A DNA stretch of 64,000 bases, taken from positions 248,001 to 312,000 of the forward strand of contig VZRG01000353.1 in NCBI GenBank assembly GCA_013397435.1. The letters run 5' to 3'. Numbering within the stretch: the first letter of the stretch is position 1; each line of letters opens with the position of its first letter. The notes below the pieces were generated by a model. The model was given only the letters and a program-made list of their open reading frames with translations, did not search any database and was not told the DNA's origin. Position numbers and translations under genes: made by a program. Positions 39,901-46,997 of this stretch are shown here, one piece after another. This DNA is from Erythrocercus mccallii. Lineage: Eukaryota > Chordata > Aves > Passeriformes > Dicruridae.

Positions 39901-42900
39901 CAACTCTGCCTGAACACGTTGTTAAATTCTGAAGTCTTCATCAATAAACTTGGATACATAAGAGCTGTAACACTCTGTACTAGTCTAACATGACCTATTT
40001 ATGCTGTACATTTTTTCCCAAATCAATGTATTTTAAAGTTTAAATTGCACTCACAGTCCTGAACCTATAGCAAGGAGCAAGCCAAGGTTCCCTTCTTTGA
40101 GCGGTTGAAGTTTTTAATGGGCATTGTTCTTCATTTCTCCAGCTTATTATTATGGGAAGAGGAAAAAAATAATTAAGCCACCAATTGGGGAAAATAACAA
40201 CCTGAAAAGTGGCCATGTCAAGCCAGCCAGACGCAGGAAGAGGCGGAAATCCATCTTTGTGCAGAAGAAAAGGAGATCATCAGCTGTGGATTCAAATGCT
40301 GCAGGCTCTGCAGAGGTTTGTGTTGCACTGGGATAAATCAGCAAGAACTCCTTGGTGCCTTCTTGTTGTCCCCCATTCCGCATTTTCCTTTTGTGGGGTT
40401 TCTCAGCACACCTGAACACTCCAGTTTCAATTTTGGATCCTTCCTTGCTGTTCTGTTCTTCTAAGGTCAGACTGGTTTCATTGGGGTACTTTGGGATTTT
40501 TACCTTGTCCCTTTCAGAGGTAGCAAGCAGATTTTTTGTTCCCTCCTTCCCAATGCTCACTGGCTGACATGCTGCCTAATATCTCTTTATTTTATTTCCT
40601 TCCTTAAAAGCAGCCAGATGAGCCTCTTGGATGCTTTGCACAGCATTTAGCAGAGTGGAGGAGCTCTGTGATCCATGTCTAAGATCTCCAAGTATTGTAA
40701 TAAATAATAATAGCTCATAGCCATTGTGGTTTCAAGGAACTTTATTTTTTTCATTAACTGTTCCTGATATTTTGGCTCACAACATCAAGCCTTAGCATAC
40801 AAGCAAATGGTTTGTGTCCCAAATACATGGAATTTGAGGGCTCAATCTTTACAATCTGCTGGGTGATACAACAGAGTCTGAGCCTCAGCAAAGATTCATA
40901 TCCAAATTAAACCTGGAATAGACTTAGCTCTGTGTGGGCTGTTTTCTGGGGGTTTTTCCCATGGTGGCAATAACAGAGCTCATGTGTGGTTTCACTTCCT
41001 TTGCTGAGTGCCAGTGATTGCTGCTTTGTGCAATGTGAAATAAAATTGGTTTACCTAAATTCCCTCTACTTCAGCTAGAGTAGGTTATTTTATTCAGCTT
41101 TCAGTTGATTGCCTGCATCTTCATGGCTTGGTCCTCATTTAGGTGTAGTTCTGCTTCATTTCCTTATATTATACCTGCTTCAAAGGAACTTAAACTTATG
41201 TTAAGCCTAAATCAACCATTAGCCAAGTTTTTCAACCTTTCAGCCAATACATCTTTGTCTAAATTTCTCTTTCACTTGAGACCTGGGCATATGGCCTTGG
41301 GTGTCTGCTCACACTTGGATCAGAGATAAGCTGTCAAAGCCGTTTGGGCAAGTTATATGTATATAAAGTTCAAAATGCATATGTATATAAGTTTCCATCA
41401 GTTGGTGAGTGCTTTAAGCCTTGTGTAACAGAAATAACGAGTCTGGTATAATACTTCAAATGGAACTTCAGGCTTCACCTCCAGCAGTTCAATGTTGGGC
41501 TGAAAACAGGGAAATCTGGCTGAAATCCTCTGTCCTGAGTTCTGCAGAAATGTCACTAAAAGAGTGCTATCTTGAACATCTAAACATTTTCAAAAGGCAC
41601 CAAAATTTCCCTTTTTTCAAGACTAATAACAGCCAAACCAATTTGAAGCAATGTGAAATTTAAAGTCAGTATTTTTTCTGATTTTAATTCAACTCAGTCA
41701 ACATGAATTTCGTTTTATCTTCTTAGTATTTTCCATTTGTTTTGAGATATCAGCCCAAGAGAGGAACTTTTCATGCCAGATGAGTTATTGCTGTTGACCT
41801 TTAGTTGGGAGGAAAAAAAGAATTTCCTGCCACATACTTCTTTTCTTCTGTGTTTTGTAACAAACCTAAATTGAGGGCTAATTCACTTAGTGCTGTAATG
41901 AAAACGAGGTAATTCGGTGTCTTGGTTTGGAAAAGACAGATGTCTGCCAGGGAAAGCTGGAGCTTCTCTTGGAATGGAGAATGTAAACCCTCTCCCTCTG
42001 AATTGTAATAATGTTGAAATTAAGATGCTTTCAGGCAAAAATATGGGAATAGAAATAACAGTTCTTTACTAGGAATAATAAAAATTAAAATGAAGTAGTA
42101 CAAAAACAAGCAAAAAAAGAAAACACTGACAGAGTCGGAATATAACCTGACACCTGGTCAGGCGTTGGTAGCAGTCCAGTTAAGTCCTCCTGGAGTGGCA
42201 GATGTGGTTCTCTTGGAGCAGAGATGATCCTGTAGAAGGGTGTACTTTTCCTCTGAAGGTCCAGTGGTACTGAGATGGGTCTGGTCTTCCTCTGGGAAAT
42301 CCAGTGCAAACAGGCTGTGCTGGTATTCCCAATCACAGATTTTTATCCAGGTGGGAATGCTGGGCTCCTCCCCCTGGGTGGAGCATCTCCCAATGGGATG
42401 ATGGAATTTTATCAGTCATGCAGTGAGCCTTAATGGCCCATTAACAGAAGATTCCCCCTGGAGGGAGGAGGGATGCTGGAAGAGATAAAGAACACTGCCC
42501 CAGCTGGTTTGAACAGCTGCCTATTAACAGAAGACACACACCCCCTCCCCCTCAGAGTCACGAGGAATGGGACATAGAAGAGAAAATCACCTCCCCAACT
42601 GGTTTCAACAGATGGTATCAGAATACATACCTTTGGTTACGTCTTGCATTGCAACCGAGGACATTCGGTTAAAATAAATGTTACCCCGGACCAGCAAGGC
42701 CATGGCAATGCAGTGTGAGCCCGTGCCTTTGGCTTTGCTGCTGTATCCACCTCCTGGGTGCTGTTTGTCTGTGCAGGAGAGCGAGGATGAGGAGCCGGAC
42801 GCGATGGAGGACGAGACGGGGAGCGAGGAGACGAGCTCAGAGCTGCGTGATGACCAGACGGACACGTCCTCGGCCGAGGTGCCCTCGGCCAGGCCACGGC

Positions 42901-45783
42901 GAGCGGTCACCCTGCGGAGCAGCACCGAGCTGGACAGGCCCCCTGCCACGGAGAGAGCCCGGCGGAGCCGCAGACCCCAACCCCACTCCTGCGGCGAGGC
43001 AGAGAAGGGCGCGCCAGCCAAGGAAGTGAGTGTGCACCATTTCAGACCAGGGTTTCCTCCTGAATTAACCTTCAGTGCCAAACCTTGCTGGTCTGCGGAA
43101 GGCATCCCTGCCCTGCTTCTCCAGTTTGCTTTATGAGGGCCTTTCTTTGTTATGGCAGGGAGCTGGGGTTGTTTAGCCTGGAGAAGAGAAGATTCAGAGG
43201 TGACCTTATCACTCTCTACAACTTCTGAAAGGTGGCTGTGGTCAGGGGGGGTTGGTCTCCTTCTCCAGGCAGCAGCTGACATAACCAGAGGACACGGTTT
43301 TAAGCTGCATCAAGGGAAATATAGGCTGGATATTAGGAAAAAGTTGTTTACAAAAAGAGTAATAAAGTATTGGAATGGTCTACCTGTGGAGGTGGTGGAT
43401 TCACCATCTCTGCATGTGTTTAAGAAAACACTAGATGTGGCACTTGGTGCCATGGTTTAGTTGAGGTTAGGGATGTGTTGGACTTGATGATTCTGGAGGT
43501 CTCTTCCAACCTGATGATTCTATGATTTTTTTCCTTGCAGGAAATTAAGCAAGAAGAGGAAGAGAAGCTTGTCCTGGACAGTAACCCGCTGGAGTGGACT
43601 GTGACTGATGTCGTGAGGTTTATTAAACTCACCGACTGTGCCCCCCTTGCCAAAATATTTCAGGAGCAGGTAGAAGTCCTTTTGTCACTTGTGCCTTTGT
43701 GTCTGCAGTGCCTGTTTGTGTTACAGCACATCCCACTTTGCTGGCTGGGCCTTGGGGTTTGGTAAAGAGATCATGACCAGACTTCAGATCCATTGGGCCA
43801 CGTTATAACACCAATTTTGGCAAGGCATGAAAAGCCTTAGAAATTTGAGTCAGAGCCTTGCCAGATCCTCAGAGAGTCCAAAAACTCAACAGCCTTGTGA
43901 AAAATCCTTGTGGAAAGCAGGAGGTTTAGTCTTTTCATGCCAAGGTTCATAGTGCCATACTGATGTCCCATAGGTAGGAACCTCAGTGTAAAAACACGTA
44001 ATGGTTACCTGGTACATACCAGGCTTTCTCCTGGCCACATGGGTTCCATCCTGTTCTTAATTACTGCACAGGGAAGCAGAAAAGGGCTCCTTGAAGCCCA
44101 AACTGGCTGTCAGAATTTTGCCATTAACACCTAGATGTCCAAGTGTGTAGACACCTAATTCCTAACTGTGTTCCTCTGAAGATCTGCCAGTCAGGCCTTG
44201 GATGACCTAAATTTAGGAGATGCCAATCTTCTCCCCATTAAGCAGATAGGTTTGCAGGAGCAGAAGCCAATGTTCTTCATCTCAAGCCAGTGTGAGTGTG
44301 TAAAATTTACTTGGAAAGAGCCATTCCTTGGCTAATGAGTAGCAGCCACTGCTGAGGGTAAAGGGCAGCACTAACGAGCCATAGTTGGGAAAAAGCAAGT
44401 GTGCTTAATTAGTCAGTGGTGTGGCCAGCTGCTCATTGAACTGTCTCTGATTTTTCACCGTGGATGACTCCAGCTGCTGAGGCTGGGAGAAGGTGGAGGG
44501 TGAGTCTGGAGCGAGTGAAACTCTCCAGAGCAGGGTGCTGCAGTTGCTGTGTCACAGCGAGCTCCAACCATTTGTTAACCAGCCTGGAACAACGCCAGGG
44601 CTTGGAAGCCAACCCTGCCAGAGAGTTTTATAGGGGCTTGAATCAAACACAGATGACTGGAGCTTTTCCTTGTGAAGCCCTGGTGCAATGGTCTGTGCCA
44701 TCGACCTTCAGTGGAACATGGACCTCAGCTGTGGACAGTCCTCAACAAAGCAGCACTTCAAGTGTCTAAATCCTCCATGTGTTCAGTGTTGCCTCACCAG
44801 GGCTGTCCTGGGGCTGTGAGTTGCTGTGCTGCTCTGATCCTCCCTAAAGTGTAAAAAGCAGTTTTGTGGCCTGATCATCTCAGTCCATTAAAGAATAAAG
44901 AGAGCTTGACCTCTTCATTAAGAAGGGGATCATAAAGCCAGCAGGAGTTCCCAGTAAAATTGCTCATCTAGGGTACTGATTCATGGAGTTTGCTGCATAG
45001 TTATGCTTGAGGGAAAGACATGACCTGCAGAGGTCCTTTCCAGCCTGCCCCATTCTGGGATTGTGAGACATTATAGAGATTGCAAGGGCTTTGGGTGGTC
45101 CAGGCCACTCTCTTGGTCCTTCAGCAGTGGAACAAGTCAGGTCTTGGGTGGACCTGGGTACAGGGCATGGAGCAAGGCAGACATAAACCTTTGTTGAGGA
45201 AACTGTGGGCCAAAGGAGGTGGGGAGAGGGTCTGACTTGGCAGTGGGACCAGCATCAGTTTCTGCATTCAGCTCCCTCCTGTGTCTTTTGGTGTCTCTCT
45301 GCAGCCTGCCCCTTGTTTCAGTTCCTCAGGCCTGAAATGGGATTGATCAGATTTATGTGGACTCTGCAGAGGTTCTTTAGGTGATCCTTCGTTTCAGCAG
45401 CTGAGAGGCTTTTCCCAAGCTGGGGGTTGAGAATCTATGAAAAGACAGTAGACAACTTCTGAAAAAACATGTTGTATCTCAGGGAAAGGAGATGGGCTGT
45501 GTCAAAGTGGGAGAAAAAAGCAGAGGATAAAAGAACTTAATTTTTAGGGCAACCTGCCCTTCTTCTTCCTCCAGACTTGCTTATGCATTTTGCCCTCCAG
45601 AGTCCACAAACAAAACCATTTTCCCTGTGTTTCTTTCCCCAGGACATCGATGGCCAGGCCCTCTTGTTGCTGACACTGCCCACGGTGCAGGAGTGCATGG
45701 AGCTGAAGCTGGGTCCAGCCATCAAACTGTGCCACCAGATAGAGCGAGTAAAAGTTGCTTTCTATGCACAATATGCCAATTGA
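9800..45783 (+). CDS. SFMBT2: SFMBT2, spliced coding region (14 exons, 5' end outside window)
   Basis: Span of the spliced coding region. Exons: 9800-9901, 10553-10700, 16036-16118, 19220-19346, 23842-23955, 25257-25299, 25904-25974, 26974-27113, 31427-31536, 38515-38690, 40143-40315, 42777-43025, 43541-43669, 45643-45783. Joined they total 1806 nt, or 601 residues plus TGA, with every GT/AG junction in phase. Window residue order: MBT3 (1-84), MBT4 (84-191), basic micro-exon (192-205), SLED/DUF3588 (about 230-365), basic probable NLS (398-416), acidic linker (430-512), SAM (about 531-601). SFMBT proteins are nuclear Polycomb-group factors: MBT repeats bind histone tails, SLED is linked to DNA binding and SAM to polymerisation or partner binding. 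I chose SFMBT2 over SFMBT1 because the linker, basic segment and C-terminus closely match mammalian SFMBT2 as I remember it. No alignment was run. The N-terminal ~290 residues, including MBT1 and MBT2, are upstream. Confidence 0.93.
9902..10552 (+). other. Intron (651 bp)
   Basis: Donor GTGAGT, acceptor CACCCCTTAG. Nothing beyond ordinary intronic sequence is seen. Confidence 0.85.
10553..10700 (+). CDS. SFMBT2: SFMBT2 exon: end of MBT repeat 3
   Basis: 148 nt, entered in phase 0 and left in phase 1, residues 35-83 plus one base. It begins VFNNHYLQVTIDDLRPEP and contains the conserved MBT closing motif LGILPIQWCLKNGVNLTPPK. The donor is GTTTGT, a weak variant of GTRAGT, but the exon ends in AAGG and the join to the next exon restores a glycine codon in frame. 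The stretch between the two motifs lacks an obvious FDxW aromatic-cage segment. Confidence 0.93.
11981..12082 (+). mobile_element. CR1 3' end
   Basis: TAGTGGGAGGTGTCCCTGCC, then CCTTCCAACCCAAACCATTC and TTTGATTCTTTGAT, the sense CR1 tail. Confidence 0.85.
13098..13583 (-). mobile_element. CR1 LINE copy, reverse (about 490 bp)
   Basis: Starts GATCACAGAATCTGGGAGTC, covers the ORF2 C-terminal signature (minus-strand LDIRKNFFTETVVKLWNGLP) and extends into the GC-rich upstream part. That part also occurs, in the opposite orientation, at 54610-54808. 5'-truncated. Confidence 0.92.
14671..15298 (-). mobile_element. Solo LTR of an endogenous retrovirus, reverse (628 bp)
   Basis: Ends are TGTTATA on the left and TATAACA on the right, a perfect 7-bp inverted terminal repeat. 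The flanks TTGGA (14666-14670) and GTGGA (15299-15303) form a 5-bp target-site duplication with one mismatch. Read on the minus strand it has a TATA box TATAAAAA (plus coordinates 14858-14865) and, downstream, the poly(A) signal AATAAA (14708-14713) near its 3' end, the layout of U3-R-U5. No internal retroviral sequence flanks it. A 5-bp duplication suits ERVL or related classes; the songbird family assignment is from memory. Confidence 0.82.
16036..16118 (+). CDS. SFMBT2: SFMBT2 exon: N-terminal helix region of MBT repeat 4
   Basis: 83 nt, entered in phase 1 and left in phase 0, residues 84-111. With the base carried over it reads GYSGQDFDWADYQKQ and then GAEAAPHLCFRN. The pattern F-D-W-x-x-Y followed by A-A-P is the usual start of an MBT repeat. 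The donor is GTAAGT. Confidence 0.93.
16119..19219 (+). other. Intron (3.1 kb)
   Basis: Donor GTAAGT, acceptor GACTCTTTCAG. Contains one minus-strand CR1 3' end at 18448-18566; otherwise nothing recognised. Confidence 0.8.
18448..18566 (-). mobile_element. CR1 3' end, reverse
   Basis: ACAGAATCACAGGATGATTT followed by GGTTGGAAGGAACATTAAAG and a CCATGGGCA segment, the reverse-complement CR1 tail. Confidence 0.85.
19220..19346 (+). CDS. SFMBT2: SFMBT2 exon: core of MBT repeat 4
   Basis: 127 nt, entered in phase 0 and left in phase 1, residues 112-153 plus one base. It starts [20 protein letters not shown] and continues with AEICVASITSVKGRLMWLHLE, the beta-barrel strands of the fourth MBT repeat. 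The donor is GTAAGT. By family knowledge MBT modules engage histone tails; this repeat is intact here. Confidence 0.93.
21722..21765 (-). mobile_element. Very short CR1 tail, reverse
   Basis: TCATAGAACCATTTTGGTTG followed by GAAAAGACCCTTCA, a remnant of the CR1 3' terminus. Confidence 0.6.
21820..21880 (-). mobile_element. Very short CR1 tail, reverse
   Basis: TAGAATTGTAGAATAATTAA followed by GATTGGAAAGGACCTCTAAG, a CR1 3'-terminal remnant next to a similar one at 21722. Confidence 0.6.
22840..23090 (+). mobile_element. CR1 LINE 3' fragment
   Basis: Contains TTTTCTTCACTGAAGGGGTG, GTCAAGCATTGGAACAGACT, TTCCCAGGGTAGTGGTGGAA and the tail GGAGGTCTTTTCCAACC, in the canonical CR1 order. Confidence 0.88.
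23842..23955 (+). CDS. SFMBT2: SFMBT2 exon: end of MBT repeat 4
   Basis: 114 nt, entered and left in phase 1, residues 154-191 plus one base. It encodes GSQMPSPEYIVDVESMDIFP followed by VGWCEANAYNLTPPHKAV, the standard closing motif of an MBT repeat. The donor is GTAAGT. Residues 155-162 correspond to the stretch that in cage-bearing repeats carries F-x-x-W; here no tryptophan is present until W176 of the closing motif. Confidence 0.93.
23956..25256 (+). other. Intron (1.3 kb)
   Basis: Donor GTAAGT, acceptor TTTTTGCAG. AT-rich; no repeat or gene recognised. Confidence 0.85.
25257..25299 (+). CDS. SFMBT2: SFMBT2 43-nt micro-exon with basic cluster
   Basis: Acceptor ATTTTTGCAG, donor GTAAGT; 43 nt, entered in phase 1 and left in phase 2, residues 192-205. 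It encodes LRRKRRIAVVQPEK, a short basic run just after MBT4. The length is not a multiple of three, so skipping would shift the frame. The same small exon content (basic run, then IAVVQPEKQ) occurs in mammalian SFMBT2 as I recall it. It was too short to show as an open frame of its own. Confidence 0.9.
25300..25903 (+). other. Intron (604 bp)
   Basis: Donor GTAAGT, acceptor TTTTTTAACAG. It contains a perfect 16-bp palindrome at 25505-25520; nothing else is seen. Confidence 0.85.
25904..25974 (+). CDS. SFMBT2: SFMBT2 exon: linker between MBT4 and SLED
   Basis: 71 nt, entered in phase 2 and left in phase 1, residues 206-229 plus one base. With two carried bases it reads QLPSTVPVEKIPHDLCPVPQ and then LDTT. 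This proline-rich linker joins the MBT module to the SLED domain. The donor is GTAAGG. Confidence 0.9.
25975..26973 (+). other. Intron (1.0 kb)
   Basis: Donor GTAAGG, acceptor CTCCTTGCAG. No repeat or gene recognised. Confidence 0.85.
26974..27113 (+). CDS. SFMBT2: SFMBT2 exon: first part of SLED (DUF3588) domain
   Basis: 140 nt, entered in phase 1 and left in phase 0, residues 230-276. It carries the SLED hallmarks C-C-P-Q-L-Y-I-N-H-R-C-F-S-G-P-Y-L and then LPQSVGPGKCVLVLKE. The SLED domain is shared by SCM and SFMBT proteins, and in SCMH1 it has been linked to DNA binding. The donor is GTATGG, slightly off consensus. Confidence 0.93.
27114..31426 (+). other. Intron (4.3 kb)
   Basis: Donor GTATGG, acceptor TCTCCCCATAG. 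Contains a minus-strand CR1 fragment at 30008-30235 and a short CAAA run near 30481. No exon was recognised. Confidence 0.8.
30008..30235 (-). mobile_element. CR1 LINE 3' fragment, reverse
   Basis: Begins CATAGTATTTTAAAATAGTT, has AAGTTGGATGGGACCACAAA and extends to the ORF2 signature (minus strand RFRLDMRKKFFPVRVVRPWY). Confidence 0.88.
31427..31536 (+). CDS. SFMBT2: SFMBT2 exon: middle of SLED domain
   Basis: 110 nt, entered in phase 0 and left in phase 2, residues 277-312 plus two bases. It encodes VLSMVINAAYKPGSVLRELQ and then LVEDPQWNFQEETLKA. The donor is GTAAGT, and the split lysine codon is completed by the next exon. Confidence 0.93.
31537..38514 (+). other. Intron (7.0 kb)
   Basis: Largest complete intron in the window; donor GTAAGT, acceptor TCCTCCCTAG. 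It contains a decayed LINE reverse-transcriptase fragment at about 34710-35060 (+). No microRNA-like hairpin array is visible by eye. Confidence 0.8.
34710..35060 (+). mobile_element. Decayed LINE (CR1-like) reverse-transcriptase fragment
   Basis: Pieces in shifted + frames resemble the CR1 ORF2 reverse transcriptase in the right order: ELANVTARPLADVF, then ENPSNNRLSA, then FPGKVISQILLEAISENVHD. These recall the family's ELADVIA-PL, KEDPGNYRPVSL and PGKVMEQILLEAI motifs. Frameshifts and stops separate them, so it is an inactive fossil. No 3' tail is attached. Confidence 0.6.
38515..38690 (+). CDS. SFMBT2: SFMBT2 exon: end of SLED domain
   Basis: 176 nt, entered in phase 2 and left in phase 1, residues 313-371 plus one base. 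It begins KYRGKTYRATVKIVRTSDQV and ends CPENCSIHTKTKY. The cysteine-rich centre (CRRVCAKLECCPN) is typical of the SLED fold. The donor is GTGAGT. Confidence 0.93.
38691..40142 (+). other. Intron (1.5 kb)
   Basis: Donor GTGAGT, acceptor TTCATTTCTCCAG. No repeat or gene recognised. Confidence 0.85.
40143..40315 (+). CDS. SFMBT2: SFMBT2 exon: basic, probable nuclear localisation segment
   Basis: 173 nt, entered in phase 1 and left in phase 0, residues 372-429. It starts TYYYGKRKKIIKPPIGE and contains two dense basic runs, RRRKRRK (401-407) and KKRRSS (413-418). These resemble a bipartite nuclear localisation signal, in keeping with the nuclear role of the family. The donor GTTTGT is weak, and read-through would reach a stop at 40334-40336 after six further codons. 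Confidence 0.92.
40316..42776 (+). other. Intron (2.5 kb) with solo LTR
   Basis: Weak donor GTTTGT, acceptor TTTGTCTGTGCAG. Contains the solo LTR 41918-42663 (-), which fills most of its 3' third and stops 113 bp before the exon. It also holds a possible alternative terminal exon at 40611-40704, treated in the findings. Confidence 0.8.
41918..42663 (-). mobile_element. Solo LTR (ERVL-like), reverse, perfect 5-bp target-site duplication
   Basis: Starts TGTCTTGGTTTGG and ends CGAGGACA, with TGTC/GACA terminal repeats. It is flanked by perfect TTCGG duplications at 41913-41917 and 42664-42668. Length is 746 bp, without retroviral genes. Reading the minus strand as its sense direction is suggested by an AGTAAA-type signal near 42063-42068 and a TATA-like GATAAAAA near 42340. 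It resembles an abundant songbird ERVL LTR family as I remember it. The intact duplication suggests a fairly recent insertion that lost its interior by LTR-LTR recombination. Confidence 0.88.
42777..43025 (+). CDS. SFMBT2: SFMBT2 exon: acidic, serine/arginine-rich linker
   Basis: 249 nt, phase 0 on both sides, residues 430-512. It opens ESEDEEPDAMEDETGSEE, passes through ELRDDQTDTSSAEVPSARPR and ends in an arginine/proline-rich tail. The segment looks disordered and separates the basic segment from the SAM domain. It is far richer in G+C and CpG than its surroundings (about 27 CpG by my count). As a symmetric exon it could be skipped without shifting the frame. The donor is GTGAGT. Confidence 0.92.
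43026..43540 (+). other. Intron (515 bp), mostly a CR1 element
   Basis: Donor GTGAGT, acceptor TTTTTTCCTTGCAG. About 370 of the 515 bp are a plus-strand CR1 copy that reaches to within about 10 bp of the acceptor. Confidence 0.85.
43160..43530 (+). mobile_element. CR1 LINE copy directly upstream of the SAM exon acceptor
   Basis: Opens GGAGCTGGGGTTGTTTAGCC, contains the ORF2 C-terminus (YRLDIRKKLFTKRVIKYWNG and then LPVEVVDSPSLHVFKKTL) ending at a stop near 43458-43460, and has the 3' tail CTTCCAACCTGATGATTCTA followed by TGATTTTT. The ORF2 tail is still open, so divergence is moderate. Same orientation as the host gene; the 3' tip is about 10 bp from the exon. Confidence 0.92.
43541..43669 (+). 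CDS. SFMBT2: SFMBT2 exon: start of SAM domain
   Basis: 129 nt, phase 0 on both sides, residues 513-555. A short acidic lead, EIKQEEEEKL, is followed by the first SAM helices NPLEWTVTDVVRFIKLTDC and then AKIFQEQ. SAM domains of Polycomb proteins mediate homo- and hetero-oligomerisation. The acceptor lies directly downstream of a CR1 tail. The donor GTAGAA is weak. Confidence 0.93.
43670..45642 (+). other. Intron (2.0 kb)
   Basis: Weak donor GTAGAA, acceptor TTTCTTTCCCCAG. A doubtful CR1 tail lies at 45008-45066; otherwise nothing is recognised. Confidence 0.8.
45008..45066 (+). mobile_element. Possible old CR1 3' tail
   Basis: GACCTGCAGAGGTCCTTTCC followed by AGCCTGCCCCATTCTGGGAT resembles a diverged CR1 terminus. 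Weak. Confidence 0.45.
45643..45783 (+). CDS. SFMBT2: SFMBT2 terminal coding exon: end of SAM domain, stop TGA
   Basis: Coding part of the last exon, entered in phase 0, residues 556-601 and then TGA at 45781-45783. It encodes DIDGQALLLLTLPTVQECME and ends YAQYAN. The run LGPAIKLCHQIERVK is the long C-terminal SAM helix used in end-helix contacts. The C-terminus matches what I recall of mammalian SFMBT2 and was the strongest single clue to the gene. Confidence 0.95.
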   Translation, partial: DIDGQALLLLTLPTVQECMELKLGPAIKLCHQIERVKVAFYAQYAN

Positions 45784-46997
45784 CTGCACTCCTCCATTCC
45801 TTCCTGTCGTCCTCCTTGTTCCCTGTCTTTTTTCACCATTTCAAGTTCAAGGGGTTTTCTTCCCCCATATCCTTCTTCTTTTCTGAGAACAAGTGGAATT
45901 GGAAGCACTGGGAATTAATCCGTAGGGGGAAGAAAAACGAACACAAAAAGAAATGAGCTGCAAATGGAACTAACTTTTCCGTACTTGTAAAGCACATGGA
46001 AAGACTGCTATCCTCATGACAGAGGCTCTGTCCTCATCAGCCTCTCCAACCCATTGCCCAGTGGTGCAAGGCCAGCACGGATCAGGTGGTTTGTCACCAA
46101 ACCAAATCCACCAGTGGCAGACACATTCCCAAGGAGAAGGGTCAGACATTTCCAGGTGGTCGTGGTTTGTCTAGGACAATTTCTGGACGTGAACATTTCT
46201 TTTAGACAACTCTGACACTCTCCTTTCATATTGAAATGCAAGTCATCATTTGTAGCATTACTTGGGGTTTAACTGCAAGTTTGATCTTGGTGATCAATGG
46301 GTTTTGGGTTTTTTTTCTCTCACCTCTCTGGTTTTACAAAAGGAAAAAGTGTTACACCAGGCATATAATGGTTATTCCTGACTGAATTTTGGAAGGGGAC
46401 TCAACCCATGGGCTCTGTGATATTAAAGTTGCAGTGGACTGATGGGTGACACAAGACCTGGTGGGGCAGCAGCACATCCTGAGCCACTCTGGCTCTGCAC
46501 AATCAGCTGAATATCTCTGTGATGGGATCTGTACAATGCTCCTCTTGTACAGGAACATGAAGGCTTTCATAGTCAAAATCTTAACTCTTAAATCCAAATC
46601 AATTTAAGGACTTGTTTTTGAGCCATATGGTGACAGCAGACTGGGATCAGGGACTCCTGCTGACCCCTGTGCTCAGAAGAACCTACTGACCAACACCAGG
46701 CTGGAGCTGCTGCATTCTCCTTCTTTGGTTTCCTTCTTAAATTCTTTGGAGAAAAGGGGGGACCTTCAGATGTAATTACTGTGGAATACATCCAGATCGT
46801 GCCCAGAGGGTGTTATAGGCAAGAATTATTGAATCTGCCATGCATCACTTGGGAATTCCTAGCTTGTTTTTCAGCAAGTTTCCTGATTTGTCACTGAGGA
46901 GTGGGACAGGTGCAACTGCTGCAGGCTGGACCCAGATGCTGAGACTTCATCAGAAATGTTCTTACATGGGAGATGAGCAGGACTGGATCTGTTCTCA

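Noticed and set aside
42605..43282. 225-residue open frame on the minus strand
   Set aside because: It runs antisense across the CpG-rich SFMBT2 exon and its flanks. Openness is explained by the GC-rich exon, and the + strand reading is the real one.
43152..43460. 102-residue open frame on + strand
   Set aside because: It is the residual C-terminus of CR1 ORF2 inside the intron, not an SFMBT2 exon; the flanking exons join in frame without it.
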